Source: Exophiala sp. HKRS030 (Eukaryota > Ascomycota > Eurotiomycetes > Chaetothyriales > Herpotrichiellaceae). Taken from it: a stretch of DNA of 64,000 nucleotides. A program made the translations under genes and the position numbers. The notes below the pieces were generated by a model, which had not been told where the DNA came from, did no database searches, and saw nothing but the letters and a program-made list of their open reading frames with translations. Location of the stretch: assembly GCA_023897205.1 (NCBI GenBank), contig JAHWDD010000003.1, positions 5,211,665-5,275,664 on the forward strand, written 5' to 3'. Shown in pieces: positions 1-11,717 of the stretch (the first letter of the stretch is position 1; each line of letters opens with the position of its first letter).

Positions 1-1365
1 TCGTTGATCTTGGCGCCACCTTTGCCAATGATGGCTCCAACCATGTCGTTGGGAATGAAAATTTGCTGTGTAATGGGCTGTCCGGGCATGGCATGAGCTG
101 GCTGGGCGGGTTGTCCATGTGGACCTGGCTGAGGCGGCATTTGTCCATATGGCGCGGGCTGTTGAGGCATGCCTCCATAACTGGGTGTTCGAGGGGTGGC
201 AGCATATGGTGTTCCTTGAGCAGGATATGGTTGCTGGGGAGGGATGTGCATCTGAGGAGCACCATAAGGTTGTGGTGGCACACGCTGAGGGGGGTGAGTG
301 TTGTGTCGCTTATACATGTCTGGATGACCATACTGGCCACCAGCGGGTTGTGGGACGTATGGCACAACTTGCATTCCTCCTGGCACGACACCAGCAGGGC
401 CACCACTTCTGGTAGCATAGGCAGAGGCGGCAGGGCCACCGAAACGTTCAGTCAGCTGCTCAACAAGAGTCACAGCGACATAATATGTCGCGATGTGCAC
501 AGCATCTGCCACACCCAACACCACCAAAGAACGTTCAGTGGAGAGTGGTAAGCATGAATCAGAGGCGTTAAGACGAGCACCAGATGCTTCTTGGATTTCA
601 CGAATGCGGACCCCAGATTTTCCAATGATGGATCCAATGAGGATGTGGGGGATCAATAGGCGTAGAGGGTACGTCTTCGACTGTGCGGTAGAGGGTGCCT
701 CAAGAGGTTCGTTGTTAAGAGTACGAATGATTAGTCCAAAGGCCTGCACAAAGTTAGATTTCAGTAAGCAAAAGTATGGGGCCAAGCTGGGAACATACTT
801 TGGCAACAGCATCTTGAGCTCCGCTGACGGTCAAGATGCGTTCGACAGCACCACGAGAATAGTCGCTTACTGTGCATTTTGCACCCGAAAGCTTCCGGAT
901 CTGTGTTACATTTTCACCACCTTTACCAATACAAGTGGCGGCTTCGGCACTGGAAATAACCGCACGAATATGAATCCACTGAGACTCGTCTTGGGTTGCT
1001 GTTGTTGACGCCTGAGAGCCGGCAAGATCAATCTGCGATGTGGAAGGCGGGAGTGGCAAAGCATCTGCAGGGGGCAGTGTTGCAGATCCATTGGTCGCAG
1101 AAGAGTCTGCTGTTTCTGTATGATTGTCGGCATCGCCGTTGGTCACGGGTGCTGGGAGTCCTTGAATTTCCTTTGACTTTGTATCTTCAGCGACGGAACC
1201 ATCTTTGGGCTCGACTCCTTCCAGGGCAGCCTCTTCCTTAACAACTTTGTCAAGTGCTGGACGCTTGGCTTCTGGGAGGTCAGTTGGGGCGGATGGAGAA
1301 GAGGGGTCTTCCAGGGGTCGCTTTGCTGAGGACATTGCGGTTGTGGATGTGGGTGATGCAGACAT
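1..1365 (-). CDS. Triple-KH-domain RNA-binding protein (Rnc1/PBP2/Hek2-like), 3' end cut by window edge
   Basis: Exon 1 is 799-1365 and exon 2 runs from 743 past the left edge. The 55-nt intron (744-798) starts GTATGT and ends GTGCAG. After a low-complexity acidic N-terminus (about 125 residues), KH1 carries the GXXG loop in CIGKGGENV. KH2 has IIGKSGVRI in exon 2. A Pro/Gln/Gly/Tyr-rich linker follows, and KH3 begins at the window edge with IIGKGGAKI. KH domains bind single-stranded C/U-rich RNA. Proteins with this layout (poly-rC-binding type; yeast Pbp2 and Hek2, fission yeast Rnc1) control mRNA stability, localisation or telomere length. The start at 1365 is the first Met, with another at residue 11. 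The C-terminus is outside the window. The KH assignment is firm; which orthologue it is remains inference. Confidence 0.9.
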
Positions 1366-2470
1366 GTCGTGTGACTTTCAAATATCACCCAAGTGGACGG
1401 AATATTGTGTTCAGAATCCTTATTAATTTTGTTTTCTCTTGATAGACTGATTTATGTACACCGGGGATGTCGAAAGAAAACTTGCTTGCAGGTGCAGAGG
1501 GTGTAGGATGCCAAAGTTGAGCGACAGAGACTTGAGAAGGGTTGTGTTCAGGAGCTTCGTGCTAGGATTGACTGAGGATGAGGAAGACGCTATGCTCTCA
1601 AGATGCCGCAGGTGCAGGAAAGGAGGCAGGTAGGTAGAATGGTGGGCGAGGTGTGAGTGGTTTTTTTTTTCTCGCGTAGGAGAGTGAATGCGGTGGTAGG
1701 AAGAGGTGAAGTTGATCAAAACAACGCCTTCAGGGTGATCCCGATATCCGTTCTCCTTCCCAGCAGTTGAAAGGATGCTTCTGTACTTAACTCGAGTGGC
1801 CTTTGTTTGATTGTGATTCAAACCAAAGGAACAAGACAAGCGGACGGTGAAGAAAGGGGAGGAGCAGTCGCGTGAAAGGCAGCCAGCATGAACTCGAGCA
1901 AGGATGCAACGAGGGTGATGAAAGGGATAAAGGCTGGTGAGGAAGGGTTGAAGAAGTGAAGAGATGCGCAGGAGAGAGAGAGAGTTGGCGCAAAAGAGGA
2001 GAGAAAATAATGCCAACGATTAGGGACGTGGGAAGTTGCAATTGATGATCATGTCCTCCTTTACACGCCTGGCGAAGTTTCTAATGGCTTCCTAGTAATA
2101 AAAGCTGGGGAAAGTCGCTGCCCGTGAGATTTGTCAAAACCCGGCGAATTTGCGCCAAGCGAAATTACAGTCACGTGATACGCCCGTCACATTGGGCACC
2201 AATTTCTTAGTGCTATCATAGGTACTCTGTACTCTGTACCTACAGACAGGTACAATAGACTCTTTATACTCGATACATATTCTTCATATGAATACCATAT
2301 GCTGAGCGAAGATTCAATCACCGGTGTCACAATGAAAGCTGTACCCAGATTGTGCCATCTGTACCCTTACCAGAGATAACATTTCACGAATGTCATTCCG
2401 CTGAGTAGTAAGTTGTTCTTCAGACGGGATCCAGTCAAGTCAAATCAATTCGAAGAAGTTCGTATCCGTA
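1366..2470. other. Intergenic, probable long 5' leader and promoter of the KH gene
   Basis: About 1.1 kb lies between the KH-protein start and the 3' end of the monooxygenase. On the minus strand 1430-2030 is strongly pyrimidine-rich, as is usual for promoters or leaders of highly expressed fungal genes. A 197-codon open frame here is compositionally biased (Ser/Leu/His/Pro), has no recognisable domain, and I do not call it. At 2222-2245 the repeated words TACTCTGTAC occur. Confidence 0.4.
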
Positions 2471-3864
2471 CTACTTCACATCGTTTCGATTCCGCATGGC
2501 TTGTTCATACTCCGCATCGATGTCGTCTGTCCACACCCATTTCATTCTGTTGATGACCCGCTTATGGATCTCTGGCACACATTGGTCAAACGGCAGGTCC
2601 TTCATAATGTCTGCTTGAGCCTGATAAACTTCAACCGCATCTCGCGATGTGCGCTGGACCTTCTGTGCCCGCGGAAGCCGTACGTCTTGATATAGCGACA
2701 TCCAAGCCTCGAGAGAACTCTCGTTGGTGGACGATGAGGCTCTAAGGTAATCTTGAAGTGCACGGCCGAGGATATAGCCATCTTCGATTGCTTGACCAGC
2801 ACCTGCACCTACAGCACATGTCAGCACGGCCGACTCAGATGGAGAAGCCACACTTACCTTGATGTGGTGTCATAGCGTGAGCCGCATCGCCCAACAGGAC
2901 AACCTTGCCACCAAGATACACCCACTGATCCAGTGGCTTTCGGTCGTTTATCAGCCATTTCGACGGTTGCTCCGGCATCAGTTGAATCAATTTCTGCACT
3001 TTCTCCTCAAACCCTTTGAAGGCTTCGAAAACCTCCGCCTTCTCACCAAGCGCCGTCCAACTTTCCTTCAAGTCACCCAAATTCTCTTCTTTCTCTGCAA
3101 CAAATGCAACAATATTTAAAGTCTTGTTCTGTGAGATAGGAAAGCATAGGAAGTGCCTGTTTTTCCCGAGCCATGTTACCGAATATGTCTCGAAACCCCA
3201 CCAGTCCTCGATCTCAGAGATCGGCACCAATCCACGGTACGCGATCCTTCCACTGTACTCTGGATTGTCTCTCGCGAATTGAGCTCGCACCGCTGAGTGT
3301 ATACCGTCGCAGCCAATGACCAAATTCGCCTTGGCTGTCGTACCATTCTCAAATTCGATATGGACCTGATCGCCTTCCTCCTGCGAATTTGTCAGCTTAT
3401 ACGGTCAAAGGCGGCATGTTTGTTGACTGGCATACTGTAATCGTTCGACACCGCTTTTCAGTATGGAGAGTGGCTGCATTCCTCTCTTTGACAATATCCA
3501 CCAACAAGTCAAGGAATTCTGCCCGGTGAACAGGCAACGACTTGATTTGATCTGTATCAGCAGAGGGCACAGTGACAACATCACTTCCATCATCAAATTT
3601 TCGAAAAGTGATCCAAATACCGCTGCGCTTCCCAGCTATGCTCGCGATTTTTTCGCGAAGACCTATGTTGTGAAGCAATTTCGCCGCGTTGGTTCCAATA
3701 CCAACTCCGGCACCAATCTCTTTGTACTGTGGCGCCTGCTCATAGATGTCGATCTCAATTGCGTTCCCGCATTGGTAATTGAGGGATAGGGCGGTGCAGA
3801 GCCCTCCGATCCCTCCTCCTATCACAGCAACCTTAAAAGGAGGACGATAGACAGATGCGGGCAT
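2471..3864 (-). CDS. FAD-dependent monooxygenase, salicylate-hydroxylase type
   Basis: Three exons: 3436-3864, 2858-3380 and 2471-2808. The introns are 55 nt (GTATGC...CGCAG) and 49 nt (GTAAGT...TGTAG). The spliced product is 429 residues. It has an N-terminal dinucleotide-binding motif (VIGGGIGGL), the FAD/NADPH DG motif (GCDGIHSAVR, about residue 168) and the GD motif (GDAAHAMTPHQG) split by intron 2. These three motifs define class A flavoprotein aromatic hydroxylases, which hydroxylate an aromatic or polyketide substrate using NAD(P)H and O2. No transmembrane segment is seen. I chose the Met at 3864, 10 residues before the FAD motif; an in-frame Met at 3909 would add 15 residues. It is divergent from the MFS gene at 4459, so the two may share a promoter. 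The substrate cannot be told from sequence. Confidence 0.9.
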
Positions 3865-4458
3865 CGTCGTGTTGCCTACTTCGGCACACCTACACCTTGT
3901 ACGAAACAAGATATGCCAAGCGTGCGGGCGTAAGGCTTGTAGAAAGGTACTTGCAATAACCCTCAGATACGAGCTTGCAACTCGTTTGTGGCGGCGTTGT
4001 TTATGGTAAGTCCTGAATACTCACGACGAGCTCGACAAGGTGATTTTCTCCTCTATCGAAGTACCTTCCTCTCTCTTTTGAACTAGCCTGCCTCGCCAAA
4101 CAGCCTGTTTTCAGGCAATTTCTGTGAAAATCACAATTGCCGAAATTTGGGCCTACAACATGGAAAAATAATAGATGATAATTGATGGGGATACCCCGTC
4201 CCCCACAGAGTACCCCAAATATCGCAAGAGTCATGGATGAGGCTTAACACAACTACCGATACATGGGATCTACACTGCTCTTACTTGTATAGGCAGCTGT
4301 GAAGATGTCCCAAGGTCATCTCCTGCCTTTGGAGCACCTCAAGCACCGCCAATCTCCACGGTTGCCAAGCAGAAATCAATGCGGCTCACCAAAGATGCGA
4401 CTTCCAGCTCATTGCCATCTTCTTCCTCTTCTTGTGTATAGCTGGGACCACACAGAGA
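3865..4458. promoter_or_regulatory. Divergent intergenic region between monooxygenase and MFS transporter
   Basis: This 594-bp stretch separates two gene starts that point away from each other, so it should hold both promoters. I see no clear operator and no convincing coding frame in it. Confidence 0.5.
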
Positions 4459-6233
4459 ATGGCCTCGTATCAGGGAAAGGCTGAGATAGTTCAAATGGAG
4501 AAAGACCAGGAGACAGCACCTTACACTGGTGAGAAGGTCGAAGAGGCTCAACAAGTGGAGGTAGAAGATGCGCCAACAGTCGCCACTCGATTGGACAAGC
4601 ATGGCCTCCCTCTTGTTCCTCAGCCGACACAACGCAAGGACGACCCTCTGGTGAGTTGACCACCGACCATCCAGCATGCTCAAATAGTTTCCATCTAGCC
4701 AGGATACTGACGATCTGTAGAATTGGTCACCAATGCTCAAATTGTTCGTTCTGCTGCAAGTCAGCTGGCTCTCTTTCCTAGGACCCATGGCGGGAGCTAT
4801 CGTCAATCCTGCGTTCGTCCCTTTGAGCAAGCAGTTCAACATCACTGTGGTCGAAGCTTCCTACGAGCTCACAGTATATATTGTCTTTGCAGGTATAGGA
4901 CCGTTACTCACTGTGCCGCTGTCCAACGTGTACGGTCGACGGCCCATCTACATTTGCGGAAACCTCCTTGCGGCTGTGACAAACATTGCTGCCGGGTACT
5001 GCAACACATGGTCGGGTATAATTGCGACACGCGTGTTCAATGGGATCGGCGCTGGTTCTCCTACCGCCATAGGTGCAGCCACGATCTGCGACATGTACTT
5101 TCTTCATGAGCGCGGATTTTACATGGGTATTTTCACATTCTTCCTCACCAATGGGCCACATGCGGCTTCGTTATTTGGTGGTTTCATTGCTCAGAATCTC
5201 GGCTGGAGATGGGCTTTCCTGATCCCCGTGAGTACGTCCAAACGTGTGTCCTCTTGATCTAATAGTTGGAAGGGGTACATCCAGCTGGGCACGATGGTGT
5301 TTACACTTTTTTGCCTACCAGAAACACTATTCTTCCGCCGGACTATTACTGGCCGTCGAGAGCGCGCTTTCCGAGATTTACTTCTGTTCAGACAATCCGG
5401 ATCGCAAGAGCGCAAACTCCGAGCTATCGACTTCCTGAGACCTTTTTACATGTTAAAATACCTTTCTATCGTCATCCCAGGCCTTTATTACATGACAGCG
5501 TTTGGCTTCGGTTGGTTATGTTTGCCGCAACAGGTTCTAGCCTTTTCCGAAAACTTTATCATTTTAATGTCGCACAGACTGGGATGCTGCTCAGTATACC
5601 ATTACTCATCGGATGCCTCCTCGGTGAAATGAGTGCAGGATGGCTTACGGACTGGATGGTATATCGATATGCCAAGTCGCATGGAGGCAGACGAGAACCA
5701 GAGCCACGCATTAACGCTGTGGTCCTAGCCATTTTATGTCCTATCGGAATTATCATCGATGGTGTCTGTCTGTCACACTACAAGACAGTGTCATGGGTAG
5801 GAGCCGCATTTGGCATGGGCATCGCGAACTTTGGCCTGCAGATTGCTACGACCGTCACCTACTCGTACTGTACTGATGTATGGATCAGCGTTTCTATGCC
5901 ATGCGTCATTCTTACTGACATTGTCATAGTGCTACAAACCTCAAAGCTCCGAGATATCAAGCATTCTCAATGTCTTCCGAAACGTCTTTTCGATGACGAT
6001 TTCCTTTTATGCGTACGGGCACATCTTCTCTTCTTCAACCGCATTGCAATAAGCTAATCGCTGTACTTACTAGGATTCCATTCGGTGACAAGATTGGATA
6101 TCAATATGCGTGGCTTACGTTCGCTCTGCTGAATGTCATCTTTCTGGTTCCAATGATCATGCTTCGATTCTATGGGATCCGTTGGAGGAACAGTTCCTGG
6201 CAGAAGCCTCCGACTTTCCATAACGATATCTAG
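4459..6233 (+). CDS. MFS transporter (DHA1 type), reading frame broken by an apparent one-base deletion
   Basis: Exons are 4459-4650, 4721-5227, 5273-5877, 5930-6012 and 6074-6233, with introns of 70, 45, 52 and 61 nt. Twelve-helix major facilitator features are clear: the loop 2-3 motif VYGRRPIYICGN, the helix 5 region FFLTNGPHAASLFGGF, and the C-terminal signature CYKPQSSEI running into IPFGDKIGYQYAW. These belong to the fungal drug/organic-compound proton-antiporter group. In exon 3 the frame changes at about 5513: AFGFG is read in one frame and VMFAATGSSLF in the next, with no room for an intron. Exon 3 is one base short of the length needed. With one missing base the product would be 515 residues. 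This is either a recent inactivating deletion or a sequencing error. It is divergent from the FAD monooxygenase at 3864, which suggests export or uptake linked to that enzyme. Confidence 0.85.
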
Positions 6234-6725
6234 ATCAGCATCAATATGTAGAAATCTCGGTATCTTCGTCCGGATGGTGAGACATACTGATCGTTTAGTC
6301 GAAAATAGGAGGATATGCCCATTTCGGCTAGAGCCAACTGGATAGGGACATAATATAGCTGATTGCTCCGCCGTATAAAATACTCCGGGTCATTCTTGGC
6401 ACCCAGACGCGCCTGGGTGCAAAAGTTTAGGCGCGACTCCCGTAGTGGAAGTTTAGAGCGCAGGTAGAATTCATGAAATGTTGTCAATAATGCATTGATC
6501 TGCCCGGTCTACAATATTCTCTTTCACAATCCTTAGTCTATATGAGCAGGCTTCAAGATTGCTGACCACAAGCGCTCTCCTTTGTTCTGGAGGCCTACGG
6601 TACTCCCGCGACACTCCTTTACCTTTTCAACACCCTCTCGATCATCACCAACTCCGCATGTCTCGTCCCCAAGTTCAGCTCCTTGCGCAAAACGATCGCT
6701 CTCTGCAGAGCTCCCCAAGTTGAGA
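6234..6725. other. Intergenic, 5' region of NUP159
   Basis: About 490 bp. The last 144 bp are open in the NUP159 frame (from 6582), but that segment is rich in Ser/Pro/Arg and lacks conservation cues, so I treat it as leader. Confidence 0.4.
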
Positions 6726-9700
6726 ATGGCTTTCAGCTTTGCAAGTGCAGCGTCCGCACCACCGGCCTTTGGCACAAGCAATGGTGGAGGCAACACAGTA
6801 CAGGATGGACCTGAGCTACAAGAGATCCAAACGAATGAATTGGGACTTGCAGCGCTGAACGGAGAAGCCAAAGTACGCCTCCTTACGACACCATGGCCAT
6901 CAGACGCCCTCCCTGCGCCGTCCTCCTCTTTGCTCAGCATTGCTTCTAGCAAGAAGCTTCTAGCCGCTGCTGGGCCTGATGCTCTATACCTCCACAACAC
7001 TGATAAAGTCCGAGATGCGTTCCAATCACCTCCTGATGAAAAAGGAGGGACGATTCGATCCATCAAACCGGATTTTACGATCCCTCGATCTCGCCTCTCT
7101 CATGTCGCATTCTCGTCTGATGACAGTGTATTGGTGGTCTCTGGCGAGAGAGAGGGCTCGGTGGCAGCGTTCCAAGTCGACAGCATAACCAAGGGCGAAC
7201 TCAATCCTGCAGTGCAAGTCTCAACGGACAGCCAGAATCTGCGTGCGTTGGTCCCGAATCCTGTCACAGAGCATGCCGAGTTGTTCGCACTCATTCTGAC
7301 CAGCGGTGATCTTGTGCTCTTGGACCTCAAGGCTGGTTCTCTTGTATCGGGGAGCAATGGTCCAGTTCTGAAAAGTGGCTGCAGCTGTCTATCATGGAGT
7401 AATCGAGGCAAGCAGCTTGTCACTGGAATGGCGGATGGTACAGCTGTGCAGATGAAACCAGACGGGACTATTGTGGCTCAAATCCCAAAGTCTACGGCTA
7501 TCCCAGCAAATGTACATGTTTCCGGCATATCTTGGCTTGAAAACGACACTTTTTTCATTACATACACTCCAAATGACACAAGTGATGGCATCCAGCCGTC
7601 GGAGTATTACATTGTCAACAGGCAGCCTAAAACCTCAAATTACACCTTCCAGAAGCTGCCAGAGGTCCTCCCTCCATTTGGTTTAGAACGCCTGCCAACA
7701 TCACACTTCATTGCGAGGTTACGGAACTTCCCTCCTCACCTTCAGGATCTCTTGATAGTGGCAAGTAGCACGGCTAGCGACGTTGGTCTACTGTCCAAGT
7801 CCGAAAAGGCTCTCTCCCAAGAGGATCCCGTTACCTCTGTTTTCACCTATACAACTATTGAGGATGATACGCGACGGGCGCAACTTCCATTGTCAACTGA
7901 CATGCAAGACACCTCCCCGATTGGCATGGCTGTGGACCTTTCCAGCACTGAGAAAGTACCAAACCCAATTCCATCTGATGCAGAAATACTTGAAACCGCC
8001 GGACCTGTTCCTAGCCTCGTAATTTTGAACAACGAAGGGTTACTCGTGTCATGGTGGATTATTTACAACGATTCAGTCCGCCAGCAGACCATGTTCTCAG
8101 GCTTTGCCAATGTGCAAGCTGCGAGAGGTATGTCTGGTAAAGCAGCCTCCGATGCCTCGTCAACGGCTTCGCCAGCCACAGGTAATTTCGGCCAGGCCAG
8201 CAATCCCAGCCCGTTTGCGAAGACTGAGACTAGCAGCTTCGGAGTACCCTCTCTTCAAAGTGGATTCGGGGCTACTTCACCCAAATCATTCGGCACCTCT
8301 TCACCCATTGCCTCCAACAAGCCATCATGGGCGACCACTGGGTTCACAGGCTCTGCAACATCAGGCCCTTCTGGAAACACTGCCTTTGGTGCTGCTACTC
8401 CTCTTGGCTCAGGTGCATCCCCGGCTTTCGGCTCAGCCAGCGCAATAGGAGCTCGACAACCAGCATTTGGACAATCTTCCAACATGGGTTCAGGGTCCGC
8501 TTTTGGCCAGCCTTCAGCTATTGGAGCTCCTTCAACTTCAAGTCCTTTCGCGAATGCTGGTGGATCGTCAAATAGCTCTGGCTTCGCTTCCTTCTCTAAA
8601 GGTAGTGGTTTCGCTTCATTTGCTGGAGGCAACACGAATCAGAATACCCAAAGTCCATTTTCCTCGACAACGGGCATGGGTTCGTTTGGAGGTGCAACTC
8701 CCAGCCCATTTGCGGCCACAGGTGGCAATAAGACATTCGATTCGTCAGCCAAGACTGCATTCGGCTCGAATACGTCGACTGCATCACCTTTTGGATCAAC
8801 AAAACCTACAGAAGGGGCGGGCTTATTCGGCAATGCAGGTGCTTTCAAATTACAATCCTCATTCCAAGGAGATGGTACAGCCACGGATGATCTACCTAAG
8901 CCTAAAGATTCCAGCGGATTCGGATTCGGCGCGGCCTTGGATGACATGCTGGGTGGATCCAAGAGTGCTCTTTCACCAACGCATGACAAGGAGGCAGAGA
9001 TGGATGAACAAAGTGCCGTTAGTGAGGCTGATTCAGAGAAAGAGACGAATCGCAATCTTGCTGCACAGCCAAGAATTGAACCTCCACAGACACTCGTAAC
9101 ACCTCCTTCTACCCTAAGTCAGTCGAAAGCAACACCTGCTCCACCACTTTCCAACTTGTTCGGTCAACCAGCTAAAGACTCGACGACTCCGCAAGCTCCT
9201 ACATCAACGCCAGGCTGGTCGTTTGGACTCAACTCTACTACGCCGAAGGAGACACCAGCCGTTCACAAGACACTGTTTGGGACGACCACGACAAATGATC
9301 CATCTGCTGGTGTCCAAAAGAGTCAACCGATGAATACGTTCGGGCAGGTTGAAGAAACACCCCGGATCAAAGAAGAACCTCCCAGCGACGAGGAATCAGT
9401 CGATATGGAGAATATTCCTCAGGCACCACTTCCTCCAGATCCTGTAAGCAAACCTCGCTATGCTTCTGGAGATACCTCAGGCTCCTCGAATCTCTCGAAA
9501 GGCTCTCCTGATGAGGCACCATTGCCCCCTGATTTTCTGCCTGTGCCAAAAGCTGGTCAAAATGACGAAGATCGGCCCGAACTACCGAGTGATGAGGACG
9601 AGGACGAAGAGGACGACTTCAGCTCAGACTTTGAAGGTAGTGGCGAAGAACTAACCGGAGACGTTGGTCCCGAGGATGAGATGACAGAAGAGCAACATGA

Positions 9701-11240
9701 ACAGTTGCAAACCTCTCCAGAAAGTTCGTTTAAGAGCGGCGGTGGAAGTCTAGAGACAAGCCCGACAGGAGGCCTATTTACTAAGGTAACCTCTAAAGTC
9801 TTACCGCAGAAATCAAGTCGACCACTTTTCGGTGAGGTCGGCACTGGACCCATTTTCGCTCCTCCAAAGCCTCATGAGAGCCCTCGATCTCCCAGCCCAG
9901 TGAGACATCTTCCACCAACCGAGAAGCTCAGAGCAGAGTCTGCACGATCTGTCAGTGCACCTGCGCATGGACGGTCAATCGTTGATCAACGTAAGGCCGA
10001 ATATCAAAAATCTACTCTTGCTGCCCAGGCAGCCAAGACAAGAGAGGAAGAAGCAGCCAAAGAGCAAGCACGTCGTGAAGCCATCGCTCGTCAGAAAGTG
10101 CAGGCAGAGGCAGAACAACTCCAGCAACTCGAGGATGACGAAGATGAAAGATTACGAGAGGAGCTTGACAGACCTATATCTCCTAGCTTGAACCTCGACG
10201 ACTTCATCACTTATCAGCCTAAATCGTCCGAAGAGACCTCCAAGACTGGCATTCCTGCACAGATCGAACGACTCTACTCTGATATCAATTCGATGGTTTT
10301 CACCCTGGGTATAAATTATCGGTCACTGTCAGCCTTTCTGAAATACCAACAACCAGAAGCAACCAACAAATCTTGGCCGTCGGTGCTGCAATCTGAAACA
10401 CCCATGGATGCTCTCAACGATGAGTGGTTCTTGACTGACATTTCACGACTTCACGAAGGACAGACGGTTCTATCAGAACTTCTTGCCGAGAGCCAAGTTG
10501 ACGATTTCGATGGCAAAGTTCAGCAGTGTCAGACCCTTATTGGGCGAGATCTGTTCGAGTTACGGACGAAACTCACCTCGATTCGGAAGACTATTCATGC
10601 TCTTTCGTCATCCGAAAACGGTATCACGGCGCCTCTTTCTGCTGAACAAGCCTCCCTCCAGCATGACCTTCGCAAAGCCTTCACCTCTGTGCAAACCAAA
10701 CTAGTACAGGTCGAAGACTGCATATCTGTGTTAAGAGCGAAGATCGCGCAGTCGACGCCAACTGAAACAGTCAGCAGGCGAAACAGTATGCTGGGGAGGG
10801 TGCCTTCACAGAAGAAGCCTACTGTGGAGGCTGTGGCCAAGACAGTTGGCAAAATGATGTCAATGGCTGAACAAAGGAGTGCAGATATTGATGTCCTCGA
10901 ATCTCAGTTAAAGAAAATGGATCTAGGACTGGCATCATCAACGATCAGTACCGGAGAGGCAGTCAAGAACCCCGCCACTCCAGTGCATGTTCGGCGATCG
11001 GTGAATGGAGCATCAACTCCGGGTAGTACTGGCAGTATCTATCATACTCCTGGGTCTGCTTTCAGCAGTAGTGCTCGATCTACGAGAAACTTTCGAACAA
11101 GCCAGAGTGGTGGTCTGTCACTAATATCCACGGAGGACAAGGAGCGTTGGAAGGCCCAGGCACGGCGTAGGAAAGAAGCCGCAAGTATGCTGAAAACAGT
11201 CTTGGAAGAAAAGAGAAAGCGATCTGCTACCAAGGCGTGA
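6726..11240 (+). CDS. NUP159: Nucleoporin Nup159 (Nup214 homologue), cytoplasmic filament FG nucleoporin
   Basis: One uninterrupted frame of 1504 residues. The N-terminal 400 or so residues look like the beta-propeller that docks the mRNA-export helicase Dbp5 (HVAFSSDDSVLVVSGEREG, SCLSWSNRGKQLVTGMADG). Residues about 470-930 hold many FG repeats of the SAFG, PSPFG and FG types (for example AFGQSS, FGSTKP, LFGQPA). An acidic stretch with DEDEDEEDDF and a basic Ala/Glu coiled segment (about 1090-1150) follow. The C-terminal 350 residues are helical and match the part that binds the Nup82-Nsp1 complex. It sits on the cytoplasmic face of the nuclear pore and helps release exported mRNPs. The frame is open upstream to 6582, but the Met at 6726 starts the propeller sensibly. 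FG, propeller and coil order supports Nup159 over other FG nucleoporins. Confidence 0.9.
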   Translation: MAFSFASAASAPPAFGTSNGGGNTVQDGPELQEIQTNELGLAALNGEAKVRLLTTPWPSDALPAPSSSLLSIASSKKLLAAAGPDALYLHNTDKVRDAFQSPPDEKGGTIRSIKPDFTIPRSRLSHVAFSSDDSVLVVSGEREGSVAAFQVDSITKGELNPAVQVSTDSQNLRALVPNPVTEHAELFALILTSGDLVLLDLKAGSLVSGSNGPVLKSGCSCLSWSNRGKQLVTGMADGTAVQMKPDGTIVAQIPKSTAIPANVHVSGISWLENDTFFITYTPNDTSDGIQPSEYYIVNRQPKTSNYTFQKLPEVLPPFGLERLPTSHFIARLRNFPPHLQDLLIVASSTASDVGLLSKSEKALSQEDPVTSVFTYTTIEDDTRRAQLPLSTDMQDTSPIGMAVDLSSTEKVPNPIPSDAEILETAGPVPSLVILNNEGLLVSWWIIYNDSVRQQTMFSGFANVQAARGMSGKAASDASSTASPATGNFGQASNPSPFAKTETSSFGVPSLQSGFGATSPKSFGTSSPIASNKPSWATTGFTGSATSGPSGNTAFGAATPLGSGASPAFGSASAIGARQPAFGQSSNMGSGSAFGQPSAIGAPSTSSPFANAGGSSNSSGFASFSKGSGFASFAGGNTNQNTQSPFSSTTGMGSFGGATPSPFAATGGNKTFDSSAKTAFGSNTSTASPFGSTKPTEGAGLFGNAGAFKLQSSFQGDGTATDDLPKPKDSSGFGFGAALDDMLGGSKSALSPTHDKEAEMDEQSAVSEADSEKETNRNLAAQPRIEPPQTLVTPPSTLSQSKATPAPPLSNLFGQPAKDSTTPQAPTSTPGWSFGLNSTTPKETPAVHKTLFGTTTTNDPSAGVQKSQPMNTFGQVEETPRIKEEPPSDEESVDMENIPQAPLPPDPVSKPRYASGDTSGSSNLSKGSPDEAPLPPDFLPVPKAGQNDEDRPELPSDEDEDEEDDFSSDFEGSGEELTGDVGPEDEMTEEQHEQLQTSPESSFKSGGGSLETSPTGGLFTKVTSKVLPQKSSRPLFGEVGTGPIFAPPKPHESPRSPSPVRHLPPTEKLRAESARSVSAPAHGRSIVDQRKAEYQKSTLAAQAAKTREEEAAKEQARREAIARQKVQAEAEQLQQLEDDEDERLREELDRPISPSLNLDDFITYQPKSSEETSKTGIPAQIERLYSDINSMVFTLGINYRSLSAFLKYQQPEATNKSWPSVLQSETPMDALNDEWFLTDISRLHEGQTVLSELLAESQVDDFDGKVQQCQTLIGRDLFELRTKLTSIRKTIHALSSSENGITAPLSAEQASLQHDLRKAFTSVQTKLVQVEDCISVLRAKIAQSTPTETVSRRNSMLGRVPSQKKPTVEAVAKTVGKMMSMAEQRSADIDVLESQLKKMDLGLASSTISTGEAVKNPATPVHVRRSVNGASTPGSTGSIYHTPGSAFSSSARSTRNFRTSQSGGLSLISTEDKERWKAQARRRKEAASMLKTVLEEKRKRSATKA

Positions 11241-11717
11241 CCATAAGGGATGTTTCTTAGGGGCTTGGACGACGTTGGAATCTGGCTAGACAATGACAAA
11301 TGATTGAGTCACGTTTGGAGAAATGCGAAGTCAGCTGCATGATTGTAAGACATGGAGTGACGAAGCTGGGGCCGCTATAGTCTAGATCTGGCCATTATTA
11401 CTTCAAGATGCCCGTGATTCGATGTGACTATGGGTCTCAACGTCCTTCCAGTCTCTGTGCGGAGTACTCAGTAGTGAACTGTATGTGAAAATGCTTTGAC
11501 TTCATGGTCTTTGTCCTTGTGATGTGGTTTGTACCCCCTGGAGTTGCAGCCAGGTGGTGTTTCATGCTTCACATTCCACATTTTGAGCGATGTTATGGTA
11601 AAGATAGGGAGTACGGGAGTGACTCATATACATGTAGGCATTTGTCCTGCATACAAGCTGGAAGCCTGACCTTTCTGTCTCTTGTCACCCCAGTTTCCGT
11701 CCTATTTCGAAACTATC
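11241..11717. other. Intergenic, NUP159 3' region and promoter of the C2H2 factor
   Basis: About 480 bp with no supported gene. An in-frame Met at 11682 would extend the downstream factor by 12 residues. Confidence 0.4.

Noticed and set aside
1423..2016. 197-codon minus-strand open frame upstream of the KH gene
   Set aside because: Pyrimidine-rich leader-type composition with biased Ser/Leu/His; no homologous motif.
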